From Musa acuminata AAA Group (taxonomy: Eukaryota; Streptophyta; Magnoliopsida; Zingiberales; Musaceae), in the NCBI RefSeq assembly GCF_036884655.1, contig NC_088339.1, positions 21,343,001 through 21,407,000 on the forward strand: a stretch of DNA of 64,000 nucleotides, read 5' to 3'. Position 1 is the stretch's first letter, and each line of letters starts with the position of its first letter. Below, in pieces: positions 11,372-22,794 of the stretch. Below the pieces are notes generated by a model. That model ran no database searches. It was given only the letters and a program-made list of their open reading frames with translations, and was not told the DNA's origin. The position numbers and the translations under genes were made by a program.

Positions 11372-12816
11372 ATGTCGAGCGATCAGCGATTCCACTTCGG
11401 CGAACCCGCAACCGTCGGGCCGCCCACGATCACCATCCCGGCGGAACACCCCCCCGCATGGTGAATCCCATGATGAACACCCCGCCGCAACGTCAGAGCG
11501 TTACTGGCGGTTGTTCAACGACCCGGGCTTATCACCTCCCGACGGCGCTCCCGCCGGCCCGTCACCAATATCATCCGAGGCCTTTCACGACCTCGCTCAC
11601 CAAGTCCAAGCTCTTACGGGCGTGGTACAGACCATCGTCTCCCAACGAACTTCCCCGCATGCGACCCGGCCTTCACGGCAGCAGGAGACCCCCGCCCGGA
11701 CTCACGCACCACTTCTCGAGCTCCCCACCTCGCCTCAGAACCCGATAGCCCGGCCCGGGAGCCGAGAGGCAGAAGACACCGTGAGCCGCCCCGAGCCCGA
11801 GGCTCCATCCGCCGACTCAACAAATGCCTTGCGAGCTCAGTCAACGACTCGACGAAGTACAACAAGAAGTTCGTAACTCAAAAGGAGAGCTCGGGACAGA
11901 CGGACAGCAAGGATCCCCGTTCACCCCCGAGATATAAGATCAAGCGATCCCGCCGCATTTCCGCCTTCCCTCGCTAGATGCGTATGACGGTGCCGCTGAC
12001 CCAGCAGACCACGTGGCCGCTTTTCGTGCCCAGATGGTGCTATATGGGACTTATGATGCCTTGATGTGCAGGGCATTCCCAACAACCCTGCGAGGGTCAG
12101 CCCACGCGTGGTACAGCAGCCTGAAGGCCGGGACCGTCGCCTCCTTCGATCAACTTGCCAAAGACTTCGAGCTCAACTTCCTGGCTTACGCTCGACCAAA
12201 GCCGTCCATGGCGTTGCTCCTCGGACTCAACCAGAGGGAGGACGAGCCCCTCTCCTATTTTGTGAACCGTTTTACGACCCAAATTCGAGGACTATCGGAC
12301 GCTCACCCCTCTCTGTTGATGCAGGCGTTCATGACAGGCCTGCGCCCTTCCAGGTTCTTTTGGTCTCTCGTGGAGCGGCCCCCCGTCGCGGTCCCCGAGA
12401 TGCTTCAGCGCGCTAGCCAATTCATCGCCGCGGAGACATGGATGGCTGGGAAGCGGGAGGAGCACAAAAAGGTCAAGTCGGAGCCGCCCTGACAACAGCA
12501 ACCCGCCGCGTCCCAGCGTAAGTTTGACAGATCCGACCCAAGGCCTCCCCTCCCCGCCTTGAATTCATCCCGAACAGAAATATTTCTCCATGAGAAGGGG
12601 AAGGGGCTACTCAAGGATCCTCACCCGATGAGGAACCCGCGAGAGCTCGCGGACCATTCAAAATATTGTCGCTTCCATCGACAGCATGGACACGACACTG
12701 AACAGTGCCGTGAATTGAAAAGACAAATTGAGGAGCTCATTCGCATAGGGCATCTCGGCCAGTACCTCCGGCCGGACGGAGAGCTATCACCACACCCGGA
12801 AGGCCTCGTCGAGTGA
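11372..12816 (+). pseudogene. gag: Tat element gag (broken)
   Basis: Gag polyprotein remnants in more than one frame. The ATG at 11372 opens MSSDQRFHFGEPAT and is stopped by a TGA near 11461. The frame resumes upstream of NDPGLSPPDGAPAG (from about 11500) with a helical segment AFHDLAHQVQALTGVV. The retrotransposon gag core at about 11960-12490 includes [33 protein letters not shown] and [19 protein letters not shown]. After an in-frame TGA at about 12490 the zinc-knuckle-like part follows: [18 protein letters not shown] then [14 protein letters not shown], which is characteristic of Tat gag. Several stops mean it cannot make one protein. Confidence 0.85.
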
Positions 12817-12825
12817 CACATCGAC

Positions 12826-13521
12826 GTGATAGCTGGCGGTCCCGCATCGGGGGGGGGGGGGGGGGGGGGGGGCTCCATGTCGGGAAGAAAGGCGTACGCC
12901 CGAGCCGCTCCAGACGTAACCCCTGGACACGGGCCCGAGCCCGAGATCACTTTCCTGACCGGGGTGTCCGAGCGACCCGAACACGACGACGCCCTTGTGA
13001 TATTGGCTAGGGTGGCCAACGCGCAGGTGAGAAGAATCATGGTCGACACTGGGAGCTCGGCCGATATACTTTACTTCGACGCCTTCCAGAAGCTCGGCTT
13101 GGCTAGGGAGAATATGAGGCCGATGTGCTCGGCGCTCACCGGGTTCACAGGAGATTCGATATCACCCCTGGGGGCTATTACTCTGCCCTTGACCCTGGGG
13201 ACCCCACCGAGGTCGAAGACGGTGATGATCACATTTTTGGTGGTCGACCTCCCCACGGCTTACAACGCCATACTCGGTCGGCCGACCCTCAACAAGGTCA
13301 GAGCCGTCGTCTCGACCTACTACCAAACCATCAAGTTCCCGACTCACGCTGGGGTCGGAGAAGTTACGGGAAGCCCCCGAGAGTCCAGGCGGTGCTACCT
13401 GACTGCCATTTCATTACACAAGAGGGCGAGGATCGAGCCACCACTGGAGGATCTGCGAGAAACCAAAAGATTGGCCCCCCATCCCGAGCCGAGGGGATCC
13501 ACCATCGACATACCACTGTAA
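12826..13521 (+). pseudogene. Tat element aspartic protease region
   Basis: The frame from about 12826 encodes [29 protein letters not shown], cut here only for description. The active-site triad DTGSS lies near residue 77, and [17 protein letters not shown] closes the fold. It is preceded by a poly-glycine run from a G24 homopolymer (12849-12872) and stopped by a TAA at about 13519. The protease cleaves the gag-pol polyprotein in functional relatives. Confidence 0.85.
12849..12872 (+). repeat. G24 homopolymer
   Basis: Twenty-four consecutive G bases between gag and protease, in a position where the reading frame changes. It could form a quadruplex and is prone to length change and sequencing error. 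Confidence 0.9.
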
Positions 13522-14866
13522 GAAGCTTGGCCAGACCAGACGGTCAAGGTCGGTTCGGAACTGCCCGAGCGGGAACGGGAGCAACTCGTCGGCCTCCTAC
13601 GGGAGAATGCCGACATCTTCGCTTGGTCCCCGTCTGACATGACGGGTGTCGATCCGGGGGTCGCACAACACCATCTCAACATCCCACCTGACGCTCGCCC
13701 GGTAAAGCAAAAACCCAGGCGGCAGGCCCCTGACCGGCAACGCGCCATACGAGAAGAGGTGGGCCGACTTTTAGCTGCAGGCTTCATAGAAGAAGTCAGA
13801 TATCCTCAATGGCTATCCAATGTAGTCCTCGTGAAAAAACACAATGGAAGCTGGAGGATGTGTGTTGACTACACCAGTCTTAACAATGCATGCCCGAAAG
13901 ACTGCTACCCCCTCCCGAAGATCGACCAGCTGGTCGACGCAACGGCCGGACACGCACGCCTCTCTTTCATGGACACCTATTCGGGATACAACCAGATCAG
14001 AATGGCGCCCGAAGACAGAGAGCATACGGCCTTCCTCACCGATTAAGGGGTGTACTTCTATAAGGTCATGCCGTTCGGGTTGAAAAATGACGGGGCCACA
14101 TATCAGAGAACGGTGAATAAGATATTCACCCATCAGATCGGAAGGAACATGGAGGTTTACGTGGACGACATGATTGTGAAAAGCCAAGAGGCCGGAGCGC
14201 ACCTCGCCGACCTGACCGAGGCGTTCGCCACGCTACGCAGGTTCGGTATGCGACTCAATCCCACAAAATGCGCCTTCGGCGTCACCTCCGGGAAATTCCT
14301 CGGGTTCATCATACACGAAAGAGGAATTGACGCCAACCCTGAGAAGGTTCAGGCAATCATCGACATGCAGTCTCCCCGGACGATCAAAGACCTGCAACGA
14401 CTTAACGGGAAGGCTCGTCGCCTTGTCTCGCTTCCTCGCCCGGTCGGGTGATCGCTGCCTCCCCTTCTTCAGGGCGATCAAGAACCCGAAAAGCTTCCAG
14501 TGGACGACGGAGTGCGAGGAAGCTTTCAAACAAATAAAGCAGTGCCTGGCCAAGCTCCCCCGACTCGCCTTTGTCTCTCCCGGGGAGAAGCTGGGCCTCT
14601 ACCTAGCGGCCTCCCCATATGCAGTCACTTCCGTCCTGATCAAAGAAAGCTTCGACGAACAACTTCCGATCTACTACGTCAGCCACATCCTGAGTGGACC
14701 CAAGGAGCGTTACCCGCCGATAGAGAAACTCGCACTCGCCCTGGTGCTATCAGCTCGGAAGTTGCGCCCCTACTTCCAGGCCCACCCGGTGGAGGTCATC
14801 ACCGACCAACCTCTTTGACAGGTCTTATCTAAATTTGATGTCGCAGGGCGGCTCCTCAAATGGGCG
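13522..14866 (+). pseudogene. Tat element reverse transcriptase and RNase H (broken)
   Basis: The reverse transcriptase reads from about 13640 (DVGV-like entry PGVAQHHLNIPPDARPVKQK) through CVDYTSLNNACPKDCYPLP and FMDTYSGYNQI. It is interrupted by a TAA at about 14044, then continues with YKVMPFGLKNDGATYQR and the catalytic YVDDMIVKS (about 14158-14184). A frame change occurs near 14400-14440, after which the tether and native RNase H follow (FRAIKNPKSFQWTTECEEAF, PIYYVSHILSGPKERYPPIE). A TGA ends it near 14816 inside TDQPL, followed by QVLSKFDVAGRLLKWAVEL. The family normally has Arg before QVLSK, so this TGA is a likely CGA-to-TGA change. Confidence 0.88.
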
Positions 14867-15345
14867 GTGGAGCTCGGCGAACATGATATAAAATACGTGC
14901 CCAGGACCGCCATCAAGGCCCAGGCGGTAGCCGACTTCATCACAGAATTAATTCAGATGGCAGACGGGGATCTCGAGCAACCTCCCGAAGCTTGGATCCT
15001 ACACCTGGATGGCTCGGCCAGCTCAAAGGGCGCCAGCGCGGGGCTGGTTCTGCTCGCCCTCGACGGATGCTCGTTCGAGCGCTCCCTCCGCTTCGGGTTT
15101 CAAGCCACTAACAACGAAGCGGAATACGACGCACTCCTAGCAGGACTCAGGTTGGCCCTCAAGATGCAGGTGGCTGCCATACACGTCCTCACCGACTCGC
15201 AGCTTGTTGCCGAGCAGCTCAGCGACGGATACGAAGCTCGAGACCCAACCATGACGAAATACCTAACACGGGTAAGGGACCTGACCGCCAAATTCTCTTA
15301 TTTTACGTTATCTAACGTTCCAAGGCAGGAGAACTAGCGAGCCGA
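14867..15345 (+). pseudogene. Additional archaeal-type RNase H domain of the Tat element
   Basis: After the native RNase H comes a second RNase H-like domain. It opens WILHLDGSASSKGASAGLVL, with NNEAEYDALLAGLRLAL, then LTDSQLVAEQL. The D, E, D catalytic residues (LHLDGS, NNEAEY, LTDSQ) are all present. A duplicated RNase H of this type is diagnostic of the Tat lineage (Grande, Retand, Ogre relatives) of Ty3/Gypsy. A TAG at about 15335 breaks the link to integrase. Confidence 0.88.
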
Positions 15346-16696
15346 CGTGCTAGCTAAGCTGGCGTCAAAGCCGACCCCCGAAGCATGGCCGGAGGTCGAG
15401 GAGCTCCCTGTCCGCGCCATCGAGGTAGCGACTACGGCCCCTGGCAGTGCGCCGATCACATGGGTACAAGAGCTGCTGCGCTTCAAGCGGGATGGGACCC
15501 TTCCCCACGATGAAGTTGCGGCTCGACGCCTGCGTCGTACACACGCATGGTACACCGAGGTGAGTGGGCGGCTCTATAGGCGGTCCTTCACCTACCCCCT
15601 CCTTCGATGCTTGGAGCCCGACGAAGCCCGAACGGTCTTGGCCGAGATCCACGAAGGAGTCTGCGGAGAACACGTCGGCGGGCGAACCTTGGCACACAAA
15701 ATACTCCGCCAAGGTTACTACTGGTTGACCATGTGCCGGGACGCGAAAGCTTACGTACAGCGGTACGGTTCGTGCCAAGAACATGCCTGCGCACCCCGGC
15801 AGCCTGCGGTCCCGCTCAACCCCATCGATTGCGCGTGGCCATTCGCGCAGTGGGGTTTGGACCTGCTTGGACCTTTCCCACCGGCTTCGGGGCAGCGGAA
15901 GTACATCATCATGCGAGTAGATTATTTTACAAAGTGGGTCGAGGCTGAGCCGTTAGCGACAATCACGGAACACCAAATGGAGAAGTTCATGTGAAGAAAC
16001 CTAGTAACTCGGTTCGGGTTGCCCAAAACCATTATTACGGATAACGGACCTCAGTTCGCCGGTAGAAGGTTCCGGGAGTTCTGTGCCAGTCACGGCATCC
16101 AGCTAAGGTTCAGCTCGGTGGCCCACCCTCAGACGAACGAGCTGGCAGAGGTAACCAATAGGTCAATCTTGGACGGACTCAAAAGAAGAGTGTCCGTAGC
16201 CCGATCGGCCTGGACGGACAAGCTCCCTAGCGTCCTATGGTCACTGCACACCACTCCCAAGACCGCAACTGGAGAGTCCCCGTACAGCCTGACGTTCGGA
16301 ACCGAAGCCGTCCTTCCGCCCGAGGTAGCCATTGCCACCCTACGGACAGGAGGCTATGACGAGGAAGTCTCGAACGAGGGACTTCGAGCCGCCCTCGACC
16401 TGCTGGAGGAGCAACGCGCCGATGCACACTTAAAAGCCCTCTCTTATAAAAGGGCCGTCGCAAGGGTCTACAACAGGAAGGTACGACCCCGACCAATCAA
16501 GTTAAGCGACCTAGTCTTACGCAAGACCGAGGTAAGCGACCCGACCCAAGCAAGGGGGAAGCTGGCCCCCAAATGGGAGGGACCTTATCGGGTCATCGAG
16601 GTAGTCCGATCGGGTACATATAGGCTGGAGACGATGGACGGTTCTTCTTTGCCAAGAACATGGAACGTCCAGAACCTTAAGAAGTTTTTCGTCTAA
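15346..16696 (+). pseudogene. Tat element integrase (one stop, zinc finger altered)
   Basis: The zinc-binding N-terminus reads HEGVCGEHVGGRTLAHKIL, then YVQRYGSCQ. The first Cys of the usual C..C pair is Tyr here. The catalytic core has DLLGPF (first Asp), ITDNGPQFAG (second Asp) and NELAEVTNRSILDGLK (Glu). A TGA at about 15992 replaces what is normally a Trp in the F-W-N segment before the GLPKTIITDNG block. The C-terminus runs to KLAPKWEGPYRVIEVV and ends NVQNLKKFFV at a TAA around 16694. Integrase would insert the cDNA, but this copy cannot be made full length. Confidence 0.88.
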
Positions 16697-16901
16697 GAAA
16701 GAAGTTTTTCGCCTAAGGGAAAAAGTTTTTAGTCTAAAGAAGGGGAAGTTTCTCGTCAGAGTAATGAGCTTTTCGTTTTTTGAAGATGAACAACATACGA
16801 GAAGAAAAGTCTTCTTTATTTTAGAAATAGGGAATTACAAGACTCGACTATAATAGGACTCGAGGATTACAAAAAGAGATTACATAACTCAACCCCAGCT
16901 C
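16697..16901 (+). other. Tat element spacer after pol
   Basis: Non-coding AT-rich sequence containing three to four imperfect copies of a roughly 20-bp motif (AAGAAGTTTTTCGTCTAAG type). It ends abruptly at the SIRE-like insertion at 16902. Confidence 0.6.
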
Positions 16902-18845
16902 TGTTAGGATCGAGAGCACTAAGAGGGGGGGGTGAATTAGTGCAGCGGAAATCTTTCAGCGATTAAAAATGAAAGCTGCGTTCGTTCGATAAAAACGATT
17001 TCGATGTAAAAGCCGATTTTAAGATTACTTAAGATTAAGCGCAGTTTTACTTCTAAACACAGTTTACGTCTAAACACAATTTACGTTTAAATGTAGTTTG
17101 CGTCTAAACGCAGTTTTACGTCTAAACGCAGATTTACGTCTAAACGCAGATTTACGTCTAAACTCAGTTTACGTCTAAAACGACTAAACACAGTTTGGGC
17201 AGTTTTACGTCTAAACACAATTTTACGTCTAGACGCAGTTTCAAAGGGATCTGAACTTAGAAACTCGTTCGTAAAAGCGCAGAAGATAGTTTTGCAGAAT
17301 CAAGGCGTAAACGTAAACTGTAATGTAAATATCGTACAAAAACACTGGTTTATGTCTGAAAGCAGATTCGGACAGATCAGCACTTAGAAACTTGTTCGTG
17401 AAGGCGCAGAAGACAGTTTTGCAGAATCAAAACGTAAACGTAAACTGTAATGTACGAAAACACCGATTTACGTCTGAATGCAGATTCGGAAAGAACATCA
17501 CTTAGAACTTGTTCGTAAAAGCACAGAGAGCAGTAGTTATGAAGGAGGTTTGCAGTAATGATAAAGTGCTCAAAATAAATGCAAACCAGAGATTTAGAGT
17601 GGTTCGGTCAGTCTTGACCTACTCCACTTTTGGCTTCCTCCACCGACGAGGTCACCGACGTCAACTAGAGGCCTTCCTTCAATAGGCGAAGGCCAACTGC
17701 CCTTTTACAGTTTCTCTCCTTTTGACAGGCTCAGGAGACAACCTTTACAGACCTTTCTCTCCTCACTTAACAACTCAAAACTTGAAGAACAGAAGGAGGA
17801 GACTTAAAGGCTTTACAACACTTTTGAGCTCTTAGAATCACAGAAAAGATCAAGATTTCGGTGTAGGTCTGTATCTTTTCAGTGCTGAATGGGTGGGGTA
17901 TTTATAGGCCCCAACCCAATTCAAATTTGGAGCTCAAAACGATCAAATCCCGGAATTCCGGGATCAGGCGGTTGCACCTCTTGACTGGAGAGGTTGCACC
18001 GCCTGGTAGAGCTCGAAGACTGAGCCCAGGCGGTTGCACCTCTCTGTCAGGGGCGGTTGCACCGCCTGAGTCTGGCTCGGAGACTGAGCCCCAAGCGGTG
18101 CCACCTCTTGACTGAGGCGGTTGCACCTCTCTACTAGAGCTCGAAGACCGAGCTCAAGCGGTGCCACCTCTCTGTCAGGGAGGTTGCACCGCCTAGTCTT
18201 GCTCGAAGACTGAGCTCAGGCGGTGCCACCTCCTGGCTGGGGAGGTTGCACCGCCCAGTCTCGCTGGGAGACTTAGCCCAGGCGGTGCCACCTCCTGGCC
18301 TGGGCGGTTGCACCTCCTGGTGCAATCAGGGTCCGAATGGTTAGCTCCATTCGACCCAATTTCAGTCTTTCAGGGGCCCAATTGCCCCAAGATTAAGCCA
18401 ATGGGATCACCTCCCATTTTCGAACTTAATCAATGTGCTAACTACGATTAAATCTAAGACAATTTCTGTAGCTTTGCTTCGGTGCGTCAATCGCTTCTTC
18501 CGGCGAGTTTCCGGCGAACTTCCGTCGATCATCCGATGAAACCTCGGTGATGCTCCTGCGGACTTCCGGCAAACTCCTGGACTTTGCGACGATCCACTTG
18601 GCGAGTTCCGACGAGCTTCGCTTGGCAAGCTTCTGGACTTCTCGGATCTGTTCTCGCAGAACCTCCGACGACCGTCCGAACTTCCGTCGAACTCTCGAAC
18701 TCCCAACGTGATCATGAACTTGACTCCGGCGCAACTCCTGCTGCTTGTCTAACTTTCATCGTAGTTAATCCTGCACACTTATCTCAACACATAGATTAGA
18801 CAACAAATGACAATTGACTTCATCATCAAAATCCGATATTCAACA
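16902..18845 (-). repeat. 3' LTR of the SIRE-like element (complete)
   Basis: 1944 bp with TG...CA ends. It contains a TATA box (complement of 17899-17906), an array of about 19-bp ACGTCTAAACGCAGATTT-type repeats (about 17090-17230), and an array of GGCGGTGCCACCTC / GAGGTTGCACCGCC repeats (about 17965-18320). Confidence 0.92.
17965..18320. repeat. GGTTGCACC / GGTGCCACC repeat array in the SIRE LTR
   Basis: Repeated units of about 60 bp alternate GGCGGTGCCACCTC and GAGGTTGCACCGCC around CTCGAAGACTGAGC or similar. Half-units are near-complementary, so the RNA could fold. The matching array in the partner LTR is at 25510-25865. Confidence 0.85.
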
Positions 18846-18859
18846 ATCTCCCCCTTTTT

Positions 18860-19742
18860 GATGATGACAATCAATTGATAATGGAGTTATCCTTAACTCC
18901 CCCTGTCTATATGCCATAGTTGAGATAAGTCAACCTTGAATTCATGACCCAAGAATTCAAGTGACGTATTGATAAGTTTGATCAATTAAACTTATCAATA
19001 CTCCCATCATGATACTCATGATGTATCTCTTCAAAGATGATGTCAAGGCTTGACATACATCATCAAGTTTGTATGATTGTGTTTGTAACTATTCATCATG
19101 TAGTTTGAACATTATTATATAAAGCTGTGAAGCACTATTACATGATGCACACATTTGAAATATTCTAGCAAGTTTTGCATTTTCTTCACATGATAAGATA
19201 TCAACTCAGGGCATAATGCAAACTTTAGCACATGTTCATATATTTCTTGGTGATGCAAGGATGGCATAATCATAGCAGTGTTTATAGTATCATTCATAGT
19301 ATTTCTAATCATAGCAGTGTTCATATATCAACTCAGGGCATAATGCAAACTTTAGCACATGTTCATATATCTCTTGGTGATGCAAGGATGGCATAATCAT
19401 AGCAGTGTTTATCATTTCATATATTTCTCCCCCTTTGTCATCAACAAAAAGCATAGTAATTATGATACCAGGAAAATAATATTAGCAAGCTTATAGAGGA
19501 ATTTTACATAGATTGCTTTAAATACTTCTTCCCCTTTTTGTTATATACGTAAAGATTTTGCAGGATGGAATACATACACATCACTTCATCAAATTTATTC
19601 ATGAAAGTGTACGAGAAAATCTGTTTTATAGCAAATAAATAAGATGCATTCGGGCAAGATTTTGTTGCAGATTTTCACATAGAAACATGGCAATCAAGTG
19701 ATTTGATAATTCAATATAGTCCGAAAAATAATTTTAGCAAGT
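18860..19742 (-). other. Region between pol and 3' LTR of the SIRE-like element (no envelope-like gene)
   Basis: In some SIRE elements this position holds an envelope-like frame. Here only short frames exist. An 87-bp block (19198-19284) is repeated at 19325-19411, and several polypyrimidine stretches (CTCCCCC, on + strand) act as extra polypurine tracts on the element strand. Confidence 0.65.
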
Positions 19743-22010
19743 TTATCTATTCGGACATATCAACATTCCTAATTCTCTTCTAATGAAATCAAATTGTTCT
19801 TCACTTAGAGGTTTTGTAAAAATGTCAGCTAGTTGATGTTTAGTATCAATGAACTCTATGGTTACGTCATGATTAGTGACATGATCTCGTATAAAGTGAT
19901 GTCTAATATCAATATGTTTTGTTCTTGAGTGTTGTATAGGATTCTTGGTTAAGCAAATTGCACTCGTGTTATCACATTTAATGGGAATATCTTTAAGATT
20001 AACTTTGTAATCTTCTAAAGTGTTTTTCATCCATACAACTTGTGCACAGCATGCACTTGCTGCGATATATTCAGCTTCGGTTGTTGATAGTGCAACCGAG
20101 TTTTGTTTCTTTGATGACCAGGAAACAAGGGCATGTCCTAAGAATTGACATGATCCTGATGTGCTTTTTCTATCTAATCTACAACCAGCAAAGTCTGCAT
20201 CAGCATAAGCAATTAACTCAAAGTTCTCTGATTTTGGGTACCATAATCCTAGATATGTGGTACCATTAAGATATCTAAATATTCTTTTAACTGCTTTGAG
20301 ATGAGATATCTTAGGGTTTGATTGAAATCTAGCACAAAGTCCTACACTGAACATGATGTCTGGTCTGGTTGCAGTGAGGTAAAGTAAACTTCCTATCATA
20401 CCCCTATAAGTTTTTTGATCAAAGCTTTCTCCACTTTCATCAATTTCTAACTTAGTGGAGGTGCTCATAGGAGTGTTACTAGCCTTTGAGTTGTTCATAT
20501 TAAACATTTTTAATAAATTCATGGCATATTTAGTTTGACTAATAAAGATGTCATTGCTTAGTTGTTTGATTTGTAAACCTAAGAAGAATGTTAATTCTCC
20601 CATTAAGCTCATTTCGAATTCAAGACTCATAGTTTTAGCAAAAGATTCACAAAGAGATTCATTTGTAGAGCCAAAGATAATATCATCAACATAAATCTGA
20701 ACAATGAGAAAATTATTTTCAAAATTCTTGATAAATAATGTAGTATCAACCTTGCCTTTTGTAAAGTTATTTTTGATAAGAAAAGAGCTAAGTCTCTCAT
20801 ACCAAGCCCTTGGGGCTTGTTTTAAACCATAGAGAGCTTTAGTTAATCTAAACACATGATTAGGGAGGCTATTATTTTCAAATCCAGGAGGTTGTTCAAC
20901 ATAAACTTCTTCGGAAATAAAACCATTTAAAAAAGCGCTTTTAACATCCATTTGAAATAACTTAAAATTATTACTACTAGCGTAGGCAAGGAGCATCCTT
21001 ATGGCTTCCAATCGAGCCACAGGTGCGAAGGTTTCTTCGTAATCGATACCTTCTTCTTGGTTGAAACCTTTGGCCACTAATCTAGCCTTGTTTCTAACCA
21101 CGATACCATTTTCATCTTGCTTGTTTCTGAAAACCCATTTAGTACCAATTACTAAATGGTCATTTGGCCTAGGAACAAGCGTCCACACCTCATTTCTCTC
21201 AAATTGATTCAATTCATCTTGCATTGCGATAATCCATGAATCATCTTTCATGGCTTCATCAACACATTTGGGTTCAATTTGGGAGAGAAAGGCGGCGTTG
21301 GCACAAAAATTTTTAAAAGAAGATCGTGTTTGAACCCCCTTTGATGTGTCTCCTAATATTAGCTCCTTAGGATGAGCATCTACATACTTCCAATCCTTGG
21401 GTAAGGATGTTTCAGAAGTGGATGCATCCAAGTTGCTAGTTGGAGAAGGGGTTTCATTTAAATTTAAGGAATCAAAATTAACATCATCATCAAGATCATT
21501 TTTCTTAATTTCGGAAATCTCATTAAAAACAACATGAATGGATTCTTCAATAATTAAAGTTCTTTTATTGAAGATACGAAAAGCTTTAGAAACCGAAGAA
21601 TAACCAAGAAAGATTCCTTCATCGGATTTAGCATCAAATTTTCCTAAGTTATCCTTTTCATTTAAGATAAAACACTTACACCCAAAGACTTTAAAATATG
21701 AAACATTGGGTTTTTTGTTATTCCATAACTCATAAGGAGTTTTGGTGAGTAAGGGTCTTACTAGTACTCTATTCAAAATATAACATGCAGTGTTTACGGC
21801 TTCGGCCCAAAAGTATTTGGGTAGGCTGTGTTCATTCAACATGGTTCTTGCCATTTCTTGTAGATTTCGATTTTTTCTTTCTACTACCCCATTTTGTTGA
21901 GGATTTCTTGGAGTAGAGAAATTATGGTTATATCCATTAAGTTCACAGAATTCTTGGAAATTGTGGTTTTGAAATTCTCCACCATGATCGCTTCTTATTG
22001 ACGAAATCAT
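19743..22010 (-). pseudogene. pol: SIRE-like pol: integrase C-terminus, reverse transcriptase, RNase H
   Basis: An open frame of about 755 residues. It begins inside the integrase core ([14 protein letters not shown] second Asp, [15 protein letters not shown]lu). It continues through the GAG-pre/IN C-terminus and a Copia RT ([32 protein letters not shown], catalytic [10 protein letters not shown]), and ends with RNase H ([36 protein letters not shown]). All catalytic motifs look intact. Upstream integrase and protease are in another frame (22066-22794), separated by a single-base shift at a T8/A8 run (22069-22076). Confidence 0.9.
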
Positions 22011-22065
22011 AGAACCCTTCTCATTTTGAACAAGTTTACAGAACTTGGTAAAATATCTAAAGCAT

Positions 22066-22794
22066 TCATTTTTTTTGTTTTAAGAAGTAGGTCCATGTAT
22101 ATCTGCTATAGTCATCAACAATGACAAAGGCATATTTGCTACCTCCTAGACTTGATGAAGAGATTGGTCCGAACAAGTCCATATGGATCAATTGTAAGGG
22201 CCTAGAGGTGCTTATTTGATTTTTAGTCTTGAAACTACCCTTAATCTGTTTACCTAATTGGCAAGCATCACATACATTATCTTTGATGAACTTGATATGA
22301 GGAATTCCTCTTACAAGTTCTTTAGATGATATTTGAGTGATTAGTTTCATGCTAGCATGACCTAATCTTTTATACCATAGCCAAGCATCCTCATTTAAAA
22401 CTGAAAAATATATTTCATTACACAAATCATTGATGTCAATAGTGTATACGTTATTTTGTTTTAATGCAATCATAGACATGTTTTTATGGGGTTTTTCAAT
22501 GATACAAGCATTGGATTCGAATTTGACAATGTATCCTTTATCACATAATTGACTAATACTCAAGAGGTTATGTTTTAAACCATCAACTAACAAAACATCT
22601 TCAATAAAGAAGTTGGATTTGTTACCTATGGTTCCTTTGCCAATGATTTTACCCTTGTTGTTGTCTCCGAAGGTAACATAGCCTTCATCTATGCTAGTGA
22701 GCTTAGAGAATTGAGATGGATCTCCGGTCATATGCCTTGAGCATCCACTATCAAGGTACCATCTCTTGCTCCTAGCTTGGGATGGTGTGGGTTT
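22066..22794 (-). pseudogene. pol: SIRE-like pol: protease and integrase N-terminus
   Basis: This frame follows the gag stop codon without a frame change. It starts KPTPSQARSKR, then WYLDSGCSRHM (protease active site DSG). Next come the conserved LLSISQLCDKGY and integrase zinc residues (WYKRLGHASM, VCDACQLGKQ), and the first catalytic Asp in HMDLFGPISS. It ends at YFLKQKK, where a shift in the A8 run breaks the frame into the next segment. Confidence 0.88.

Noticed and set aside
18860..19742. Envelope-like gene in the SIRE-like element
   Set aside because: Only short frames are present, and no signal peptide or transmembrane pattern of useful length.
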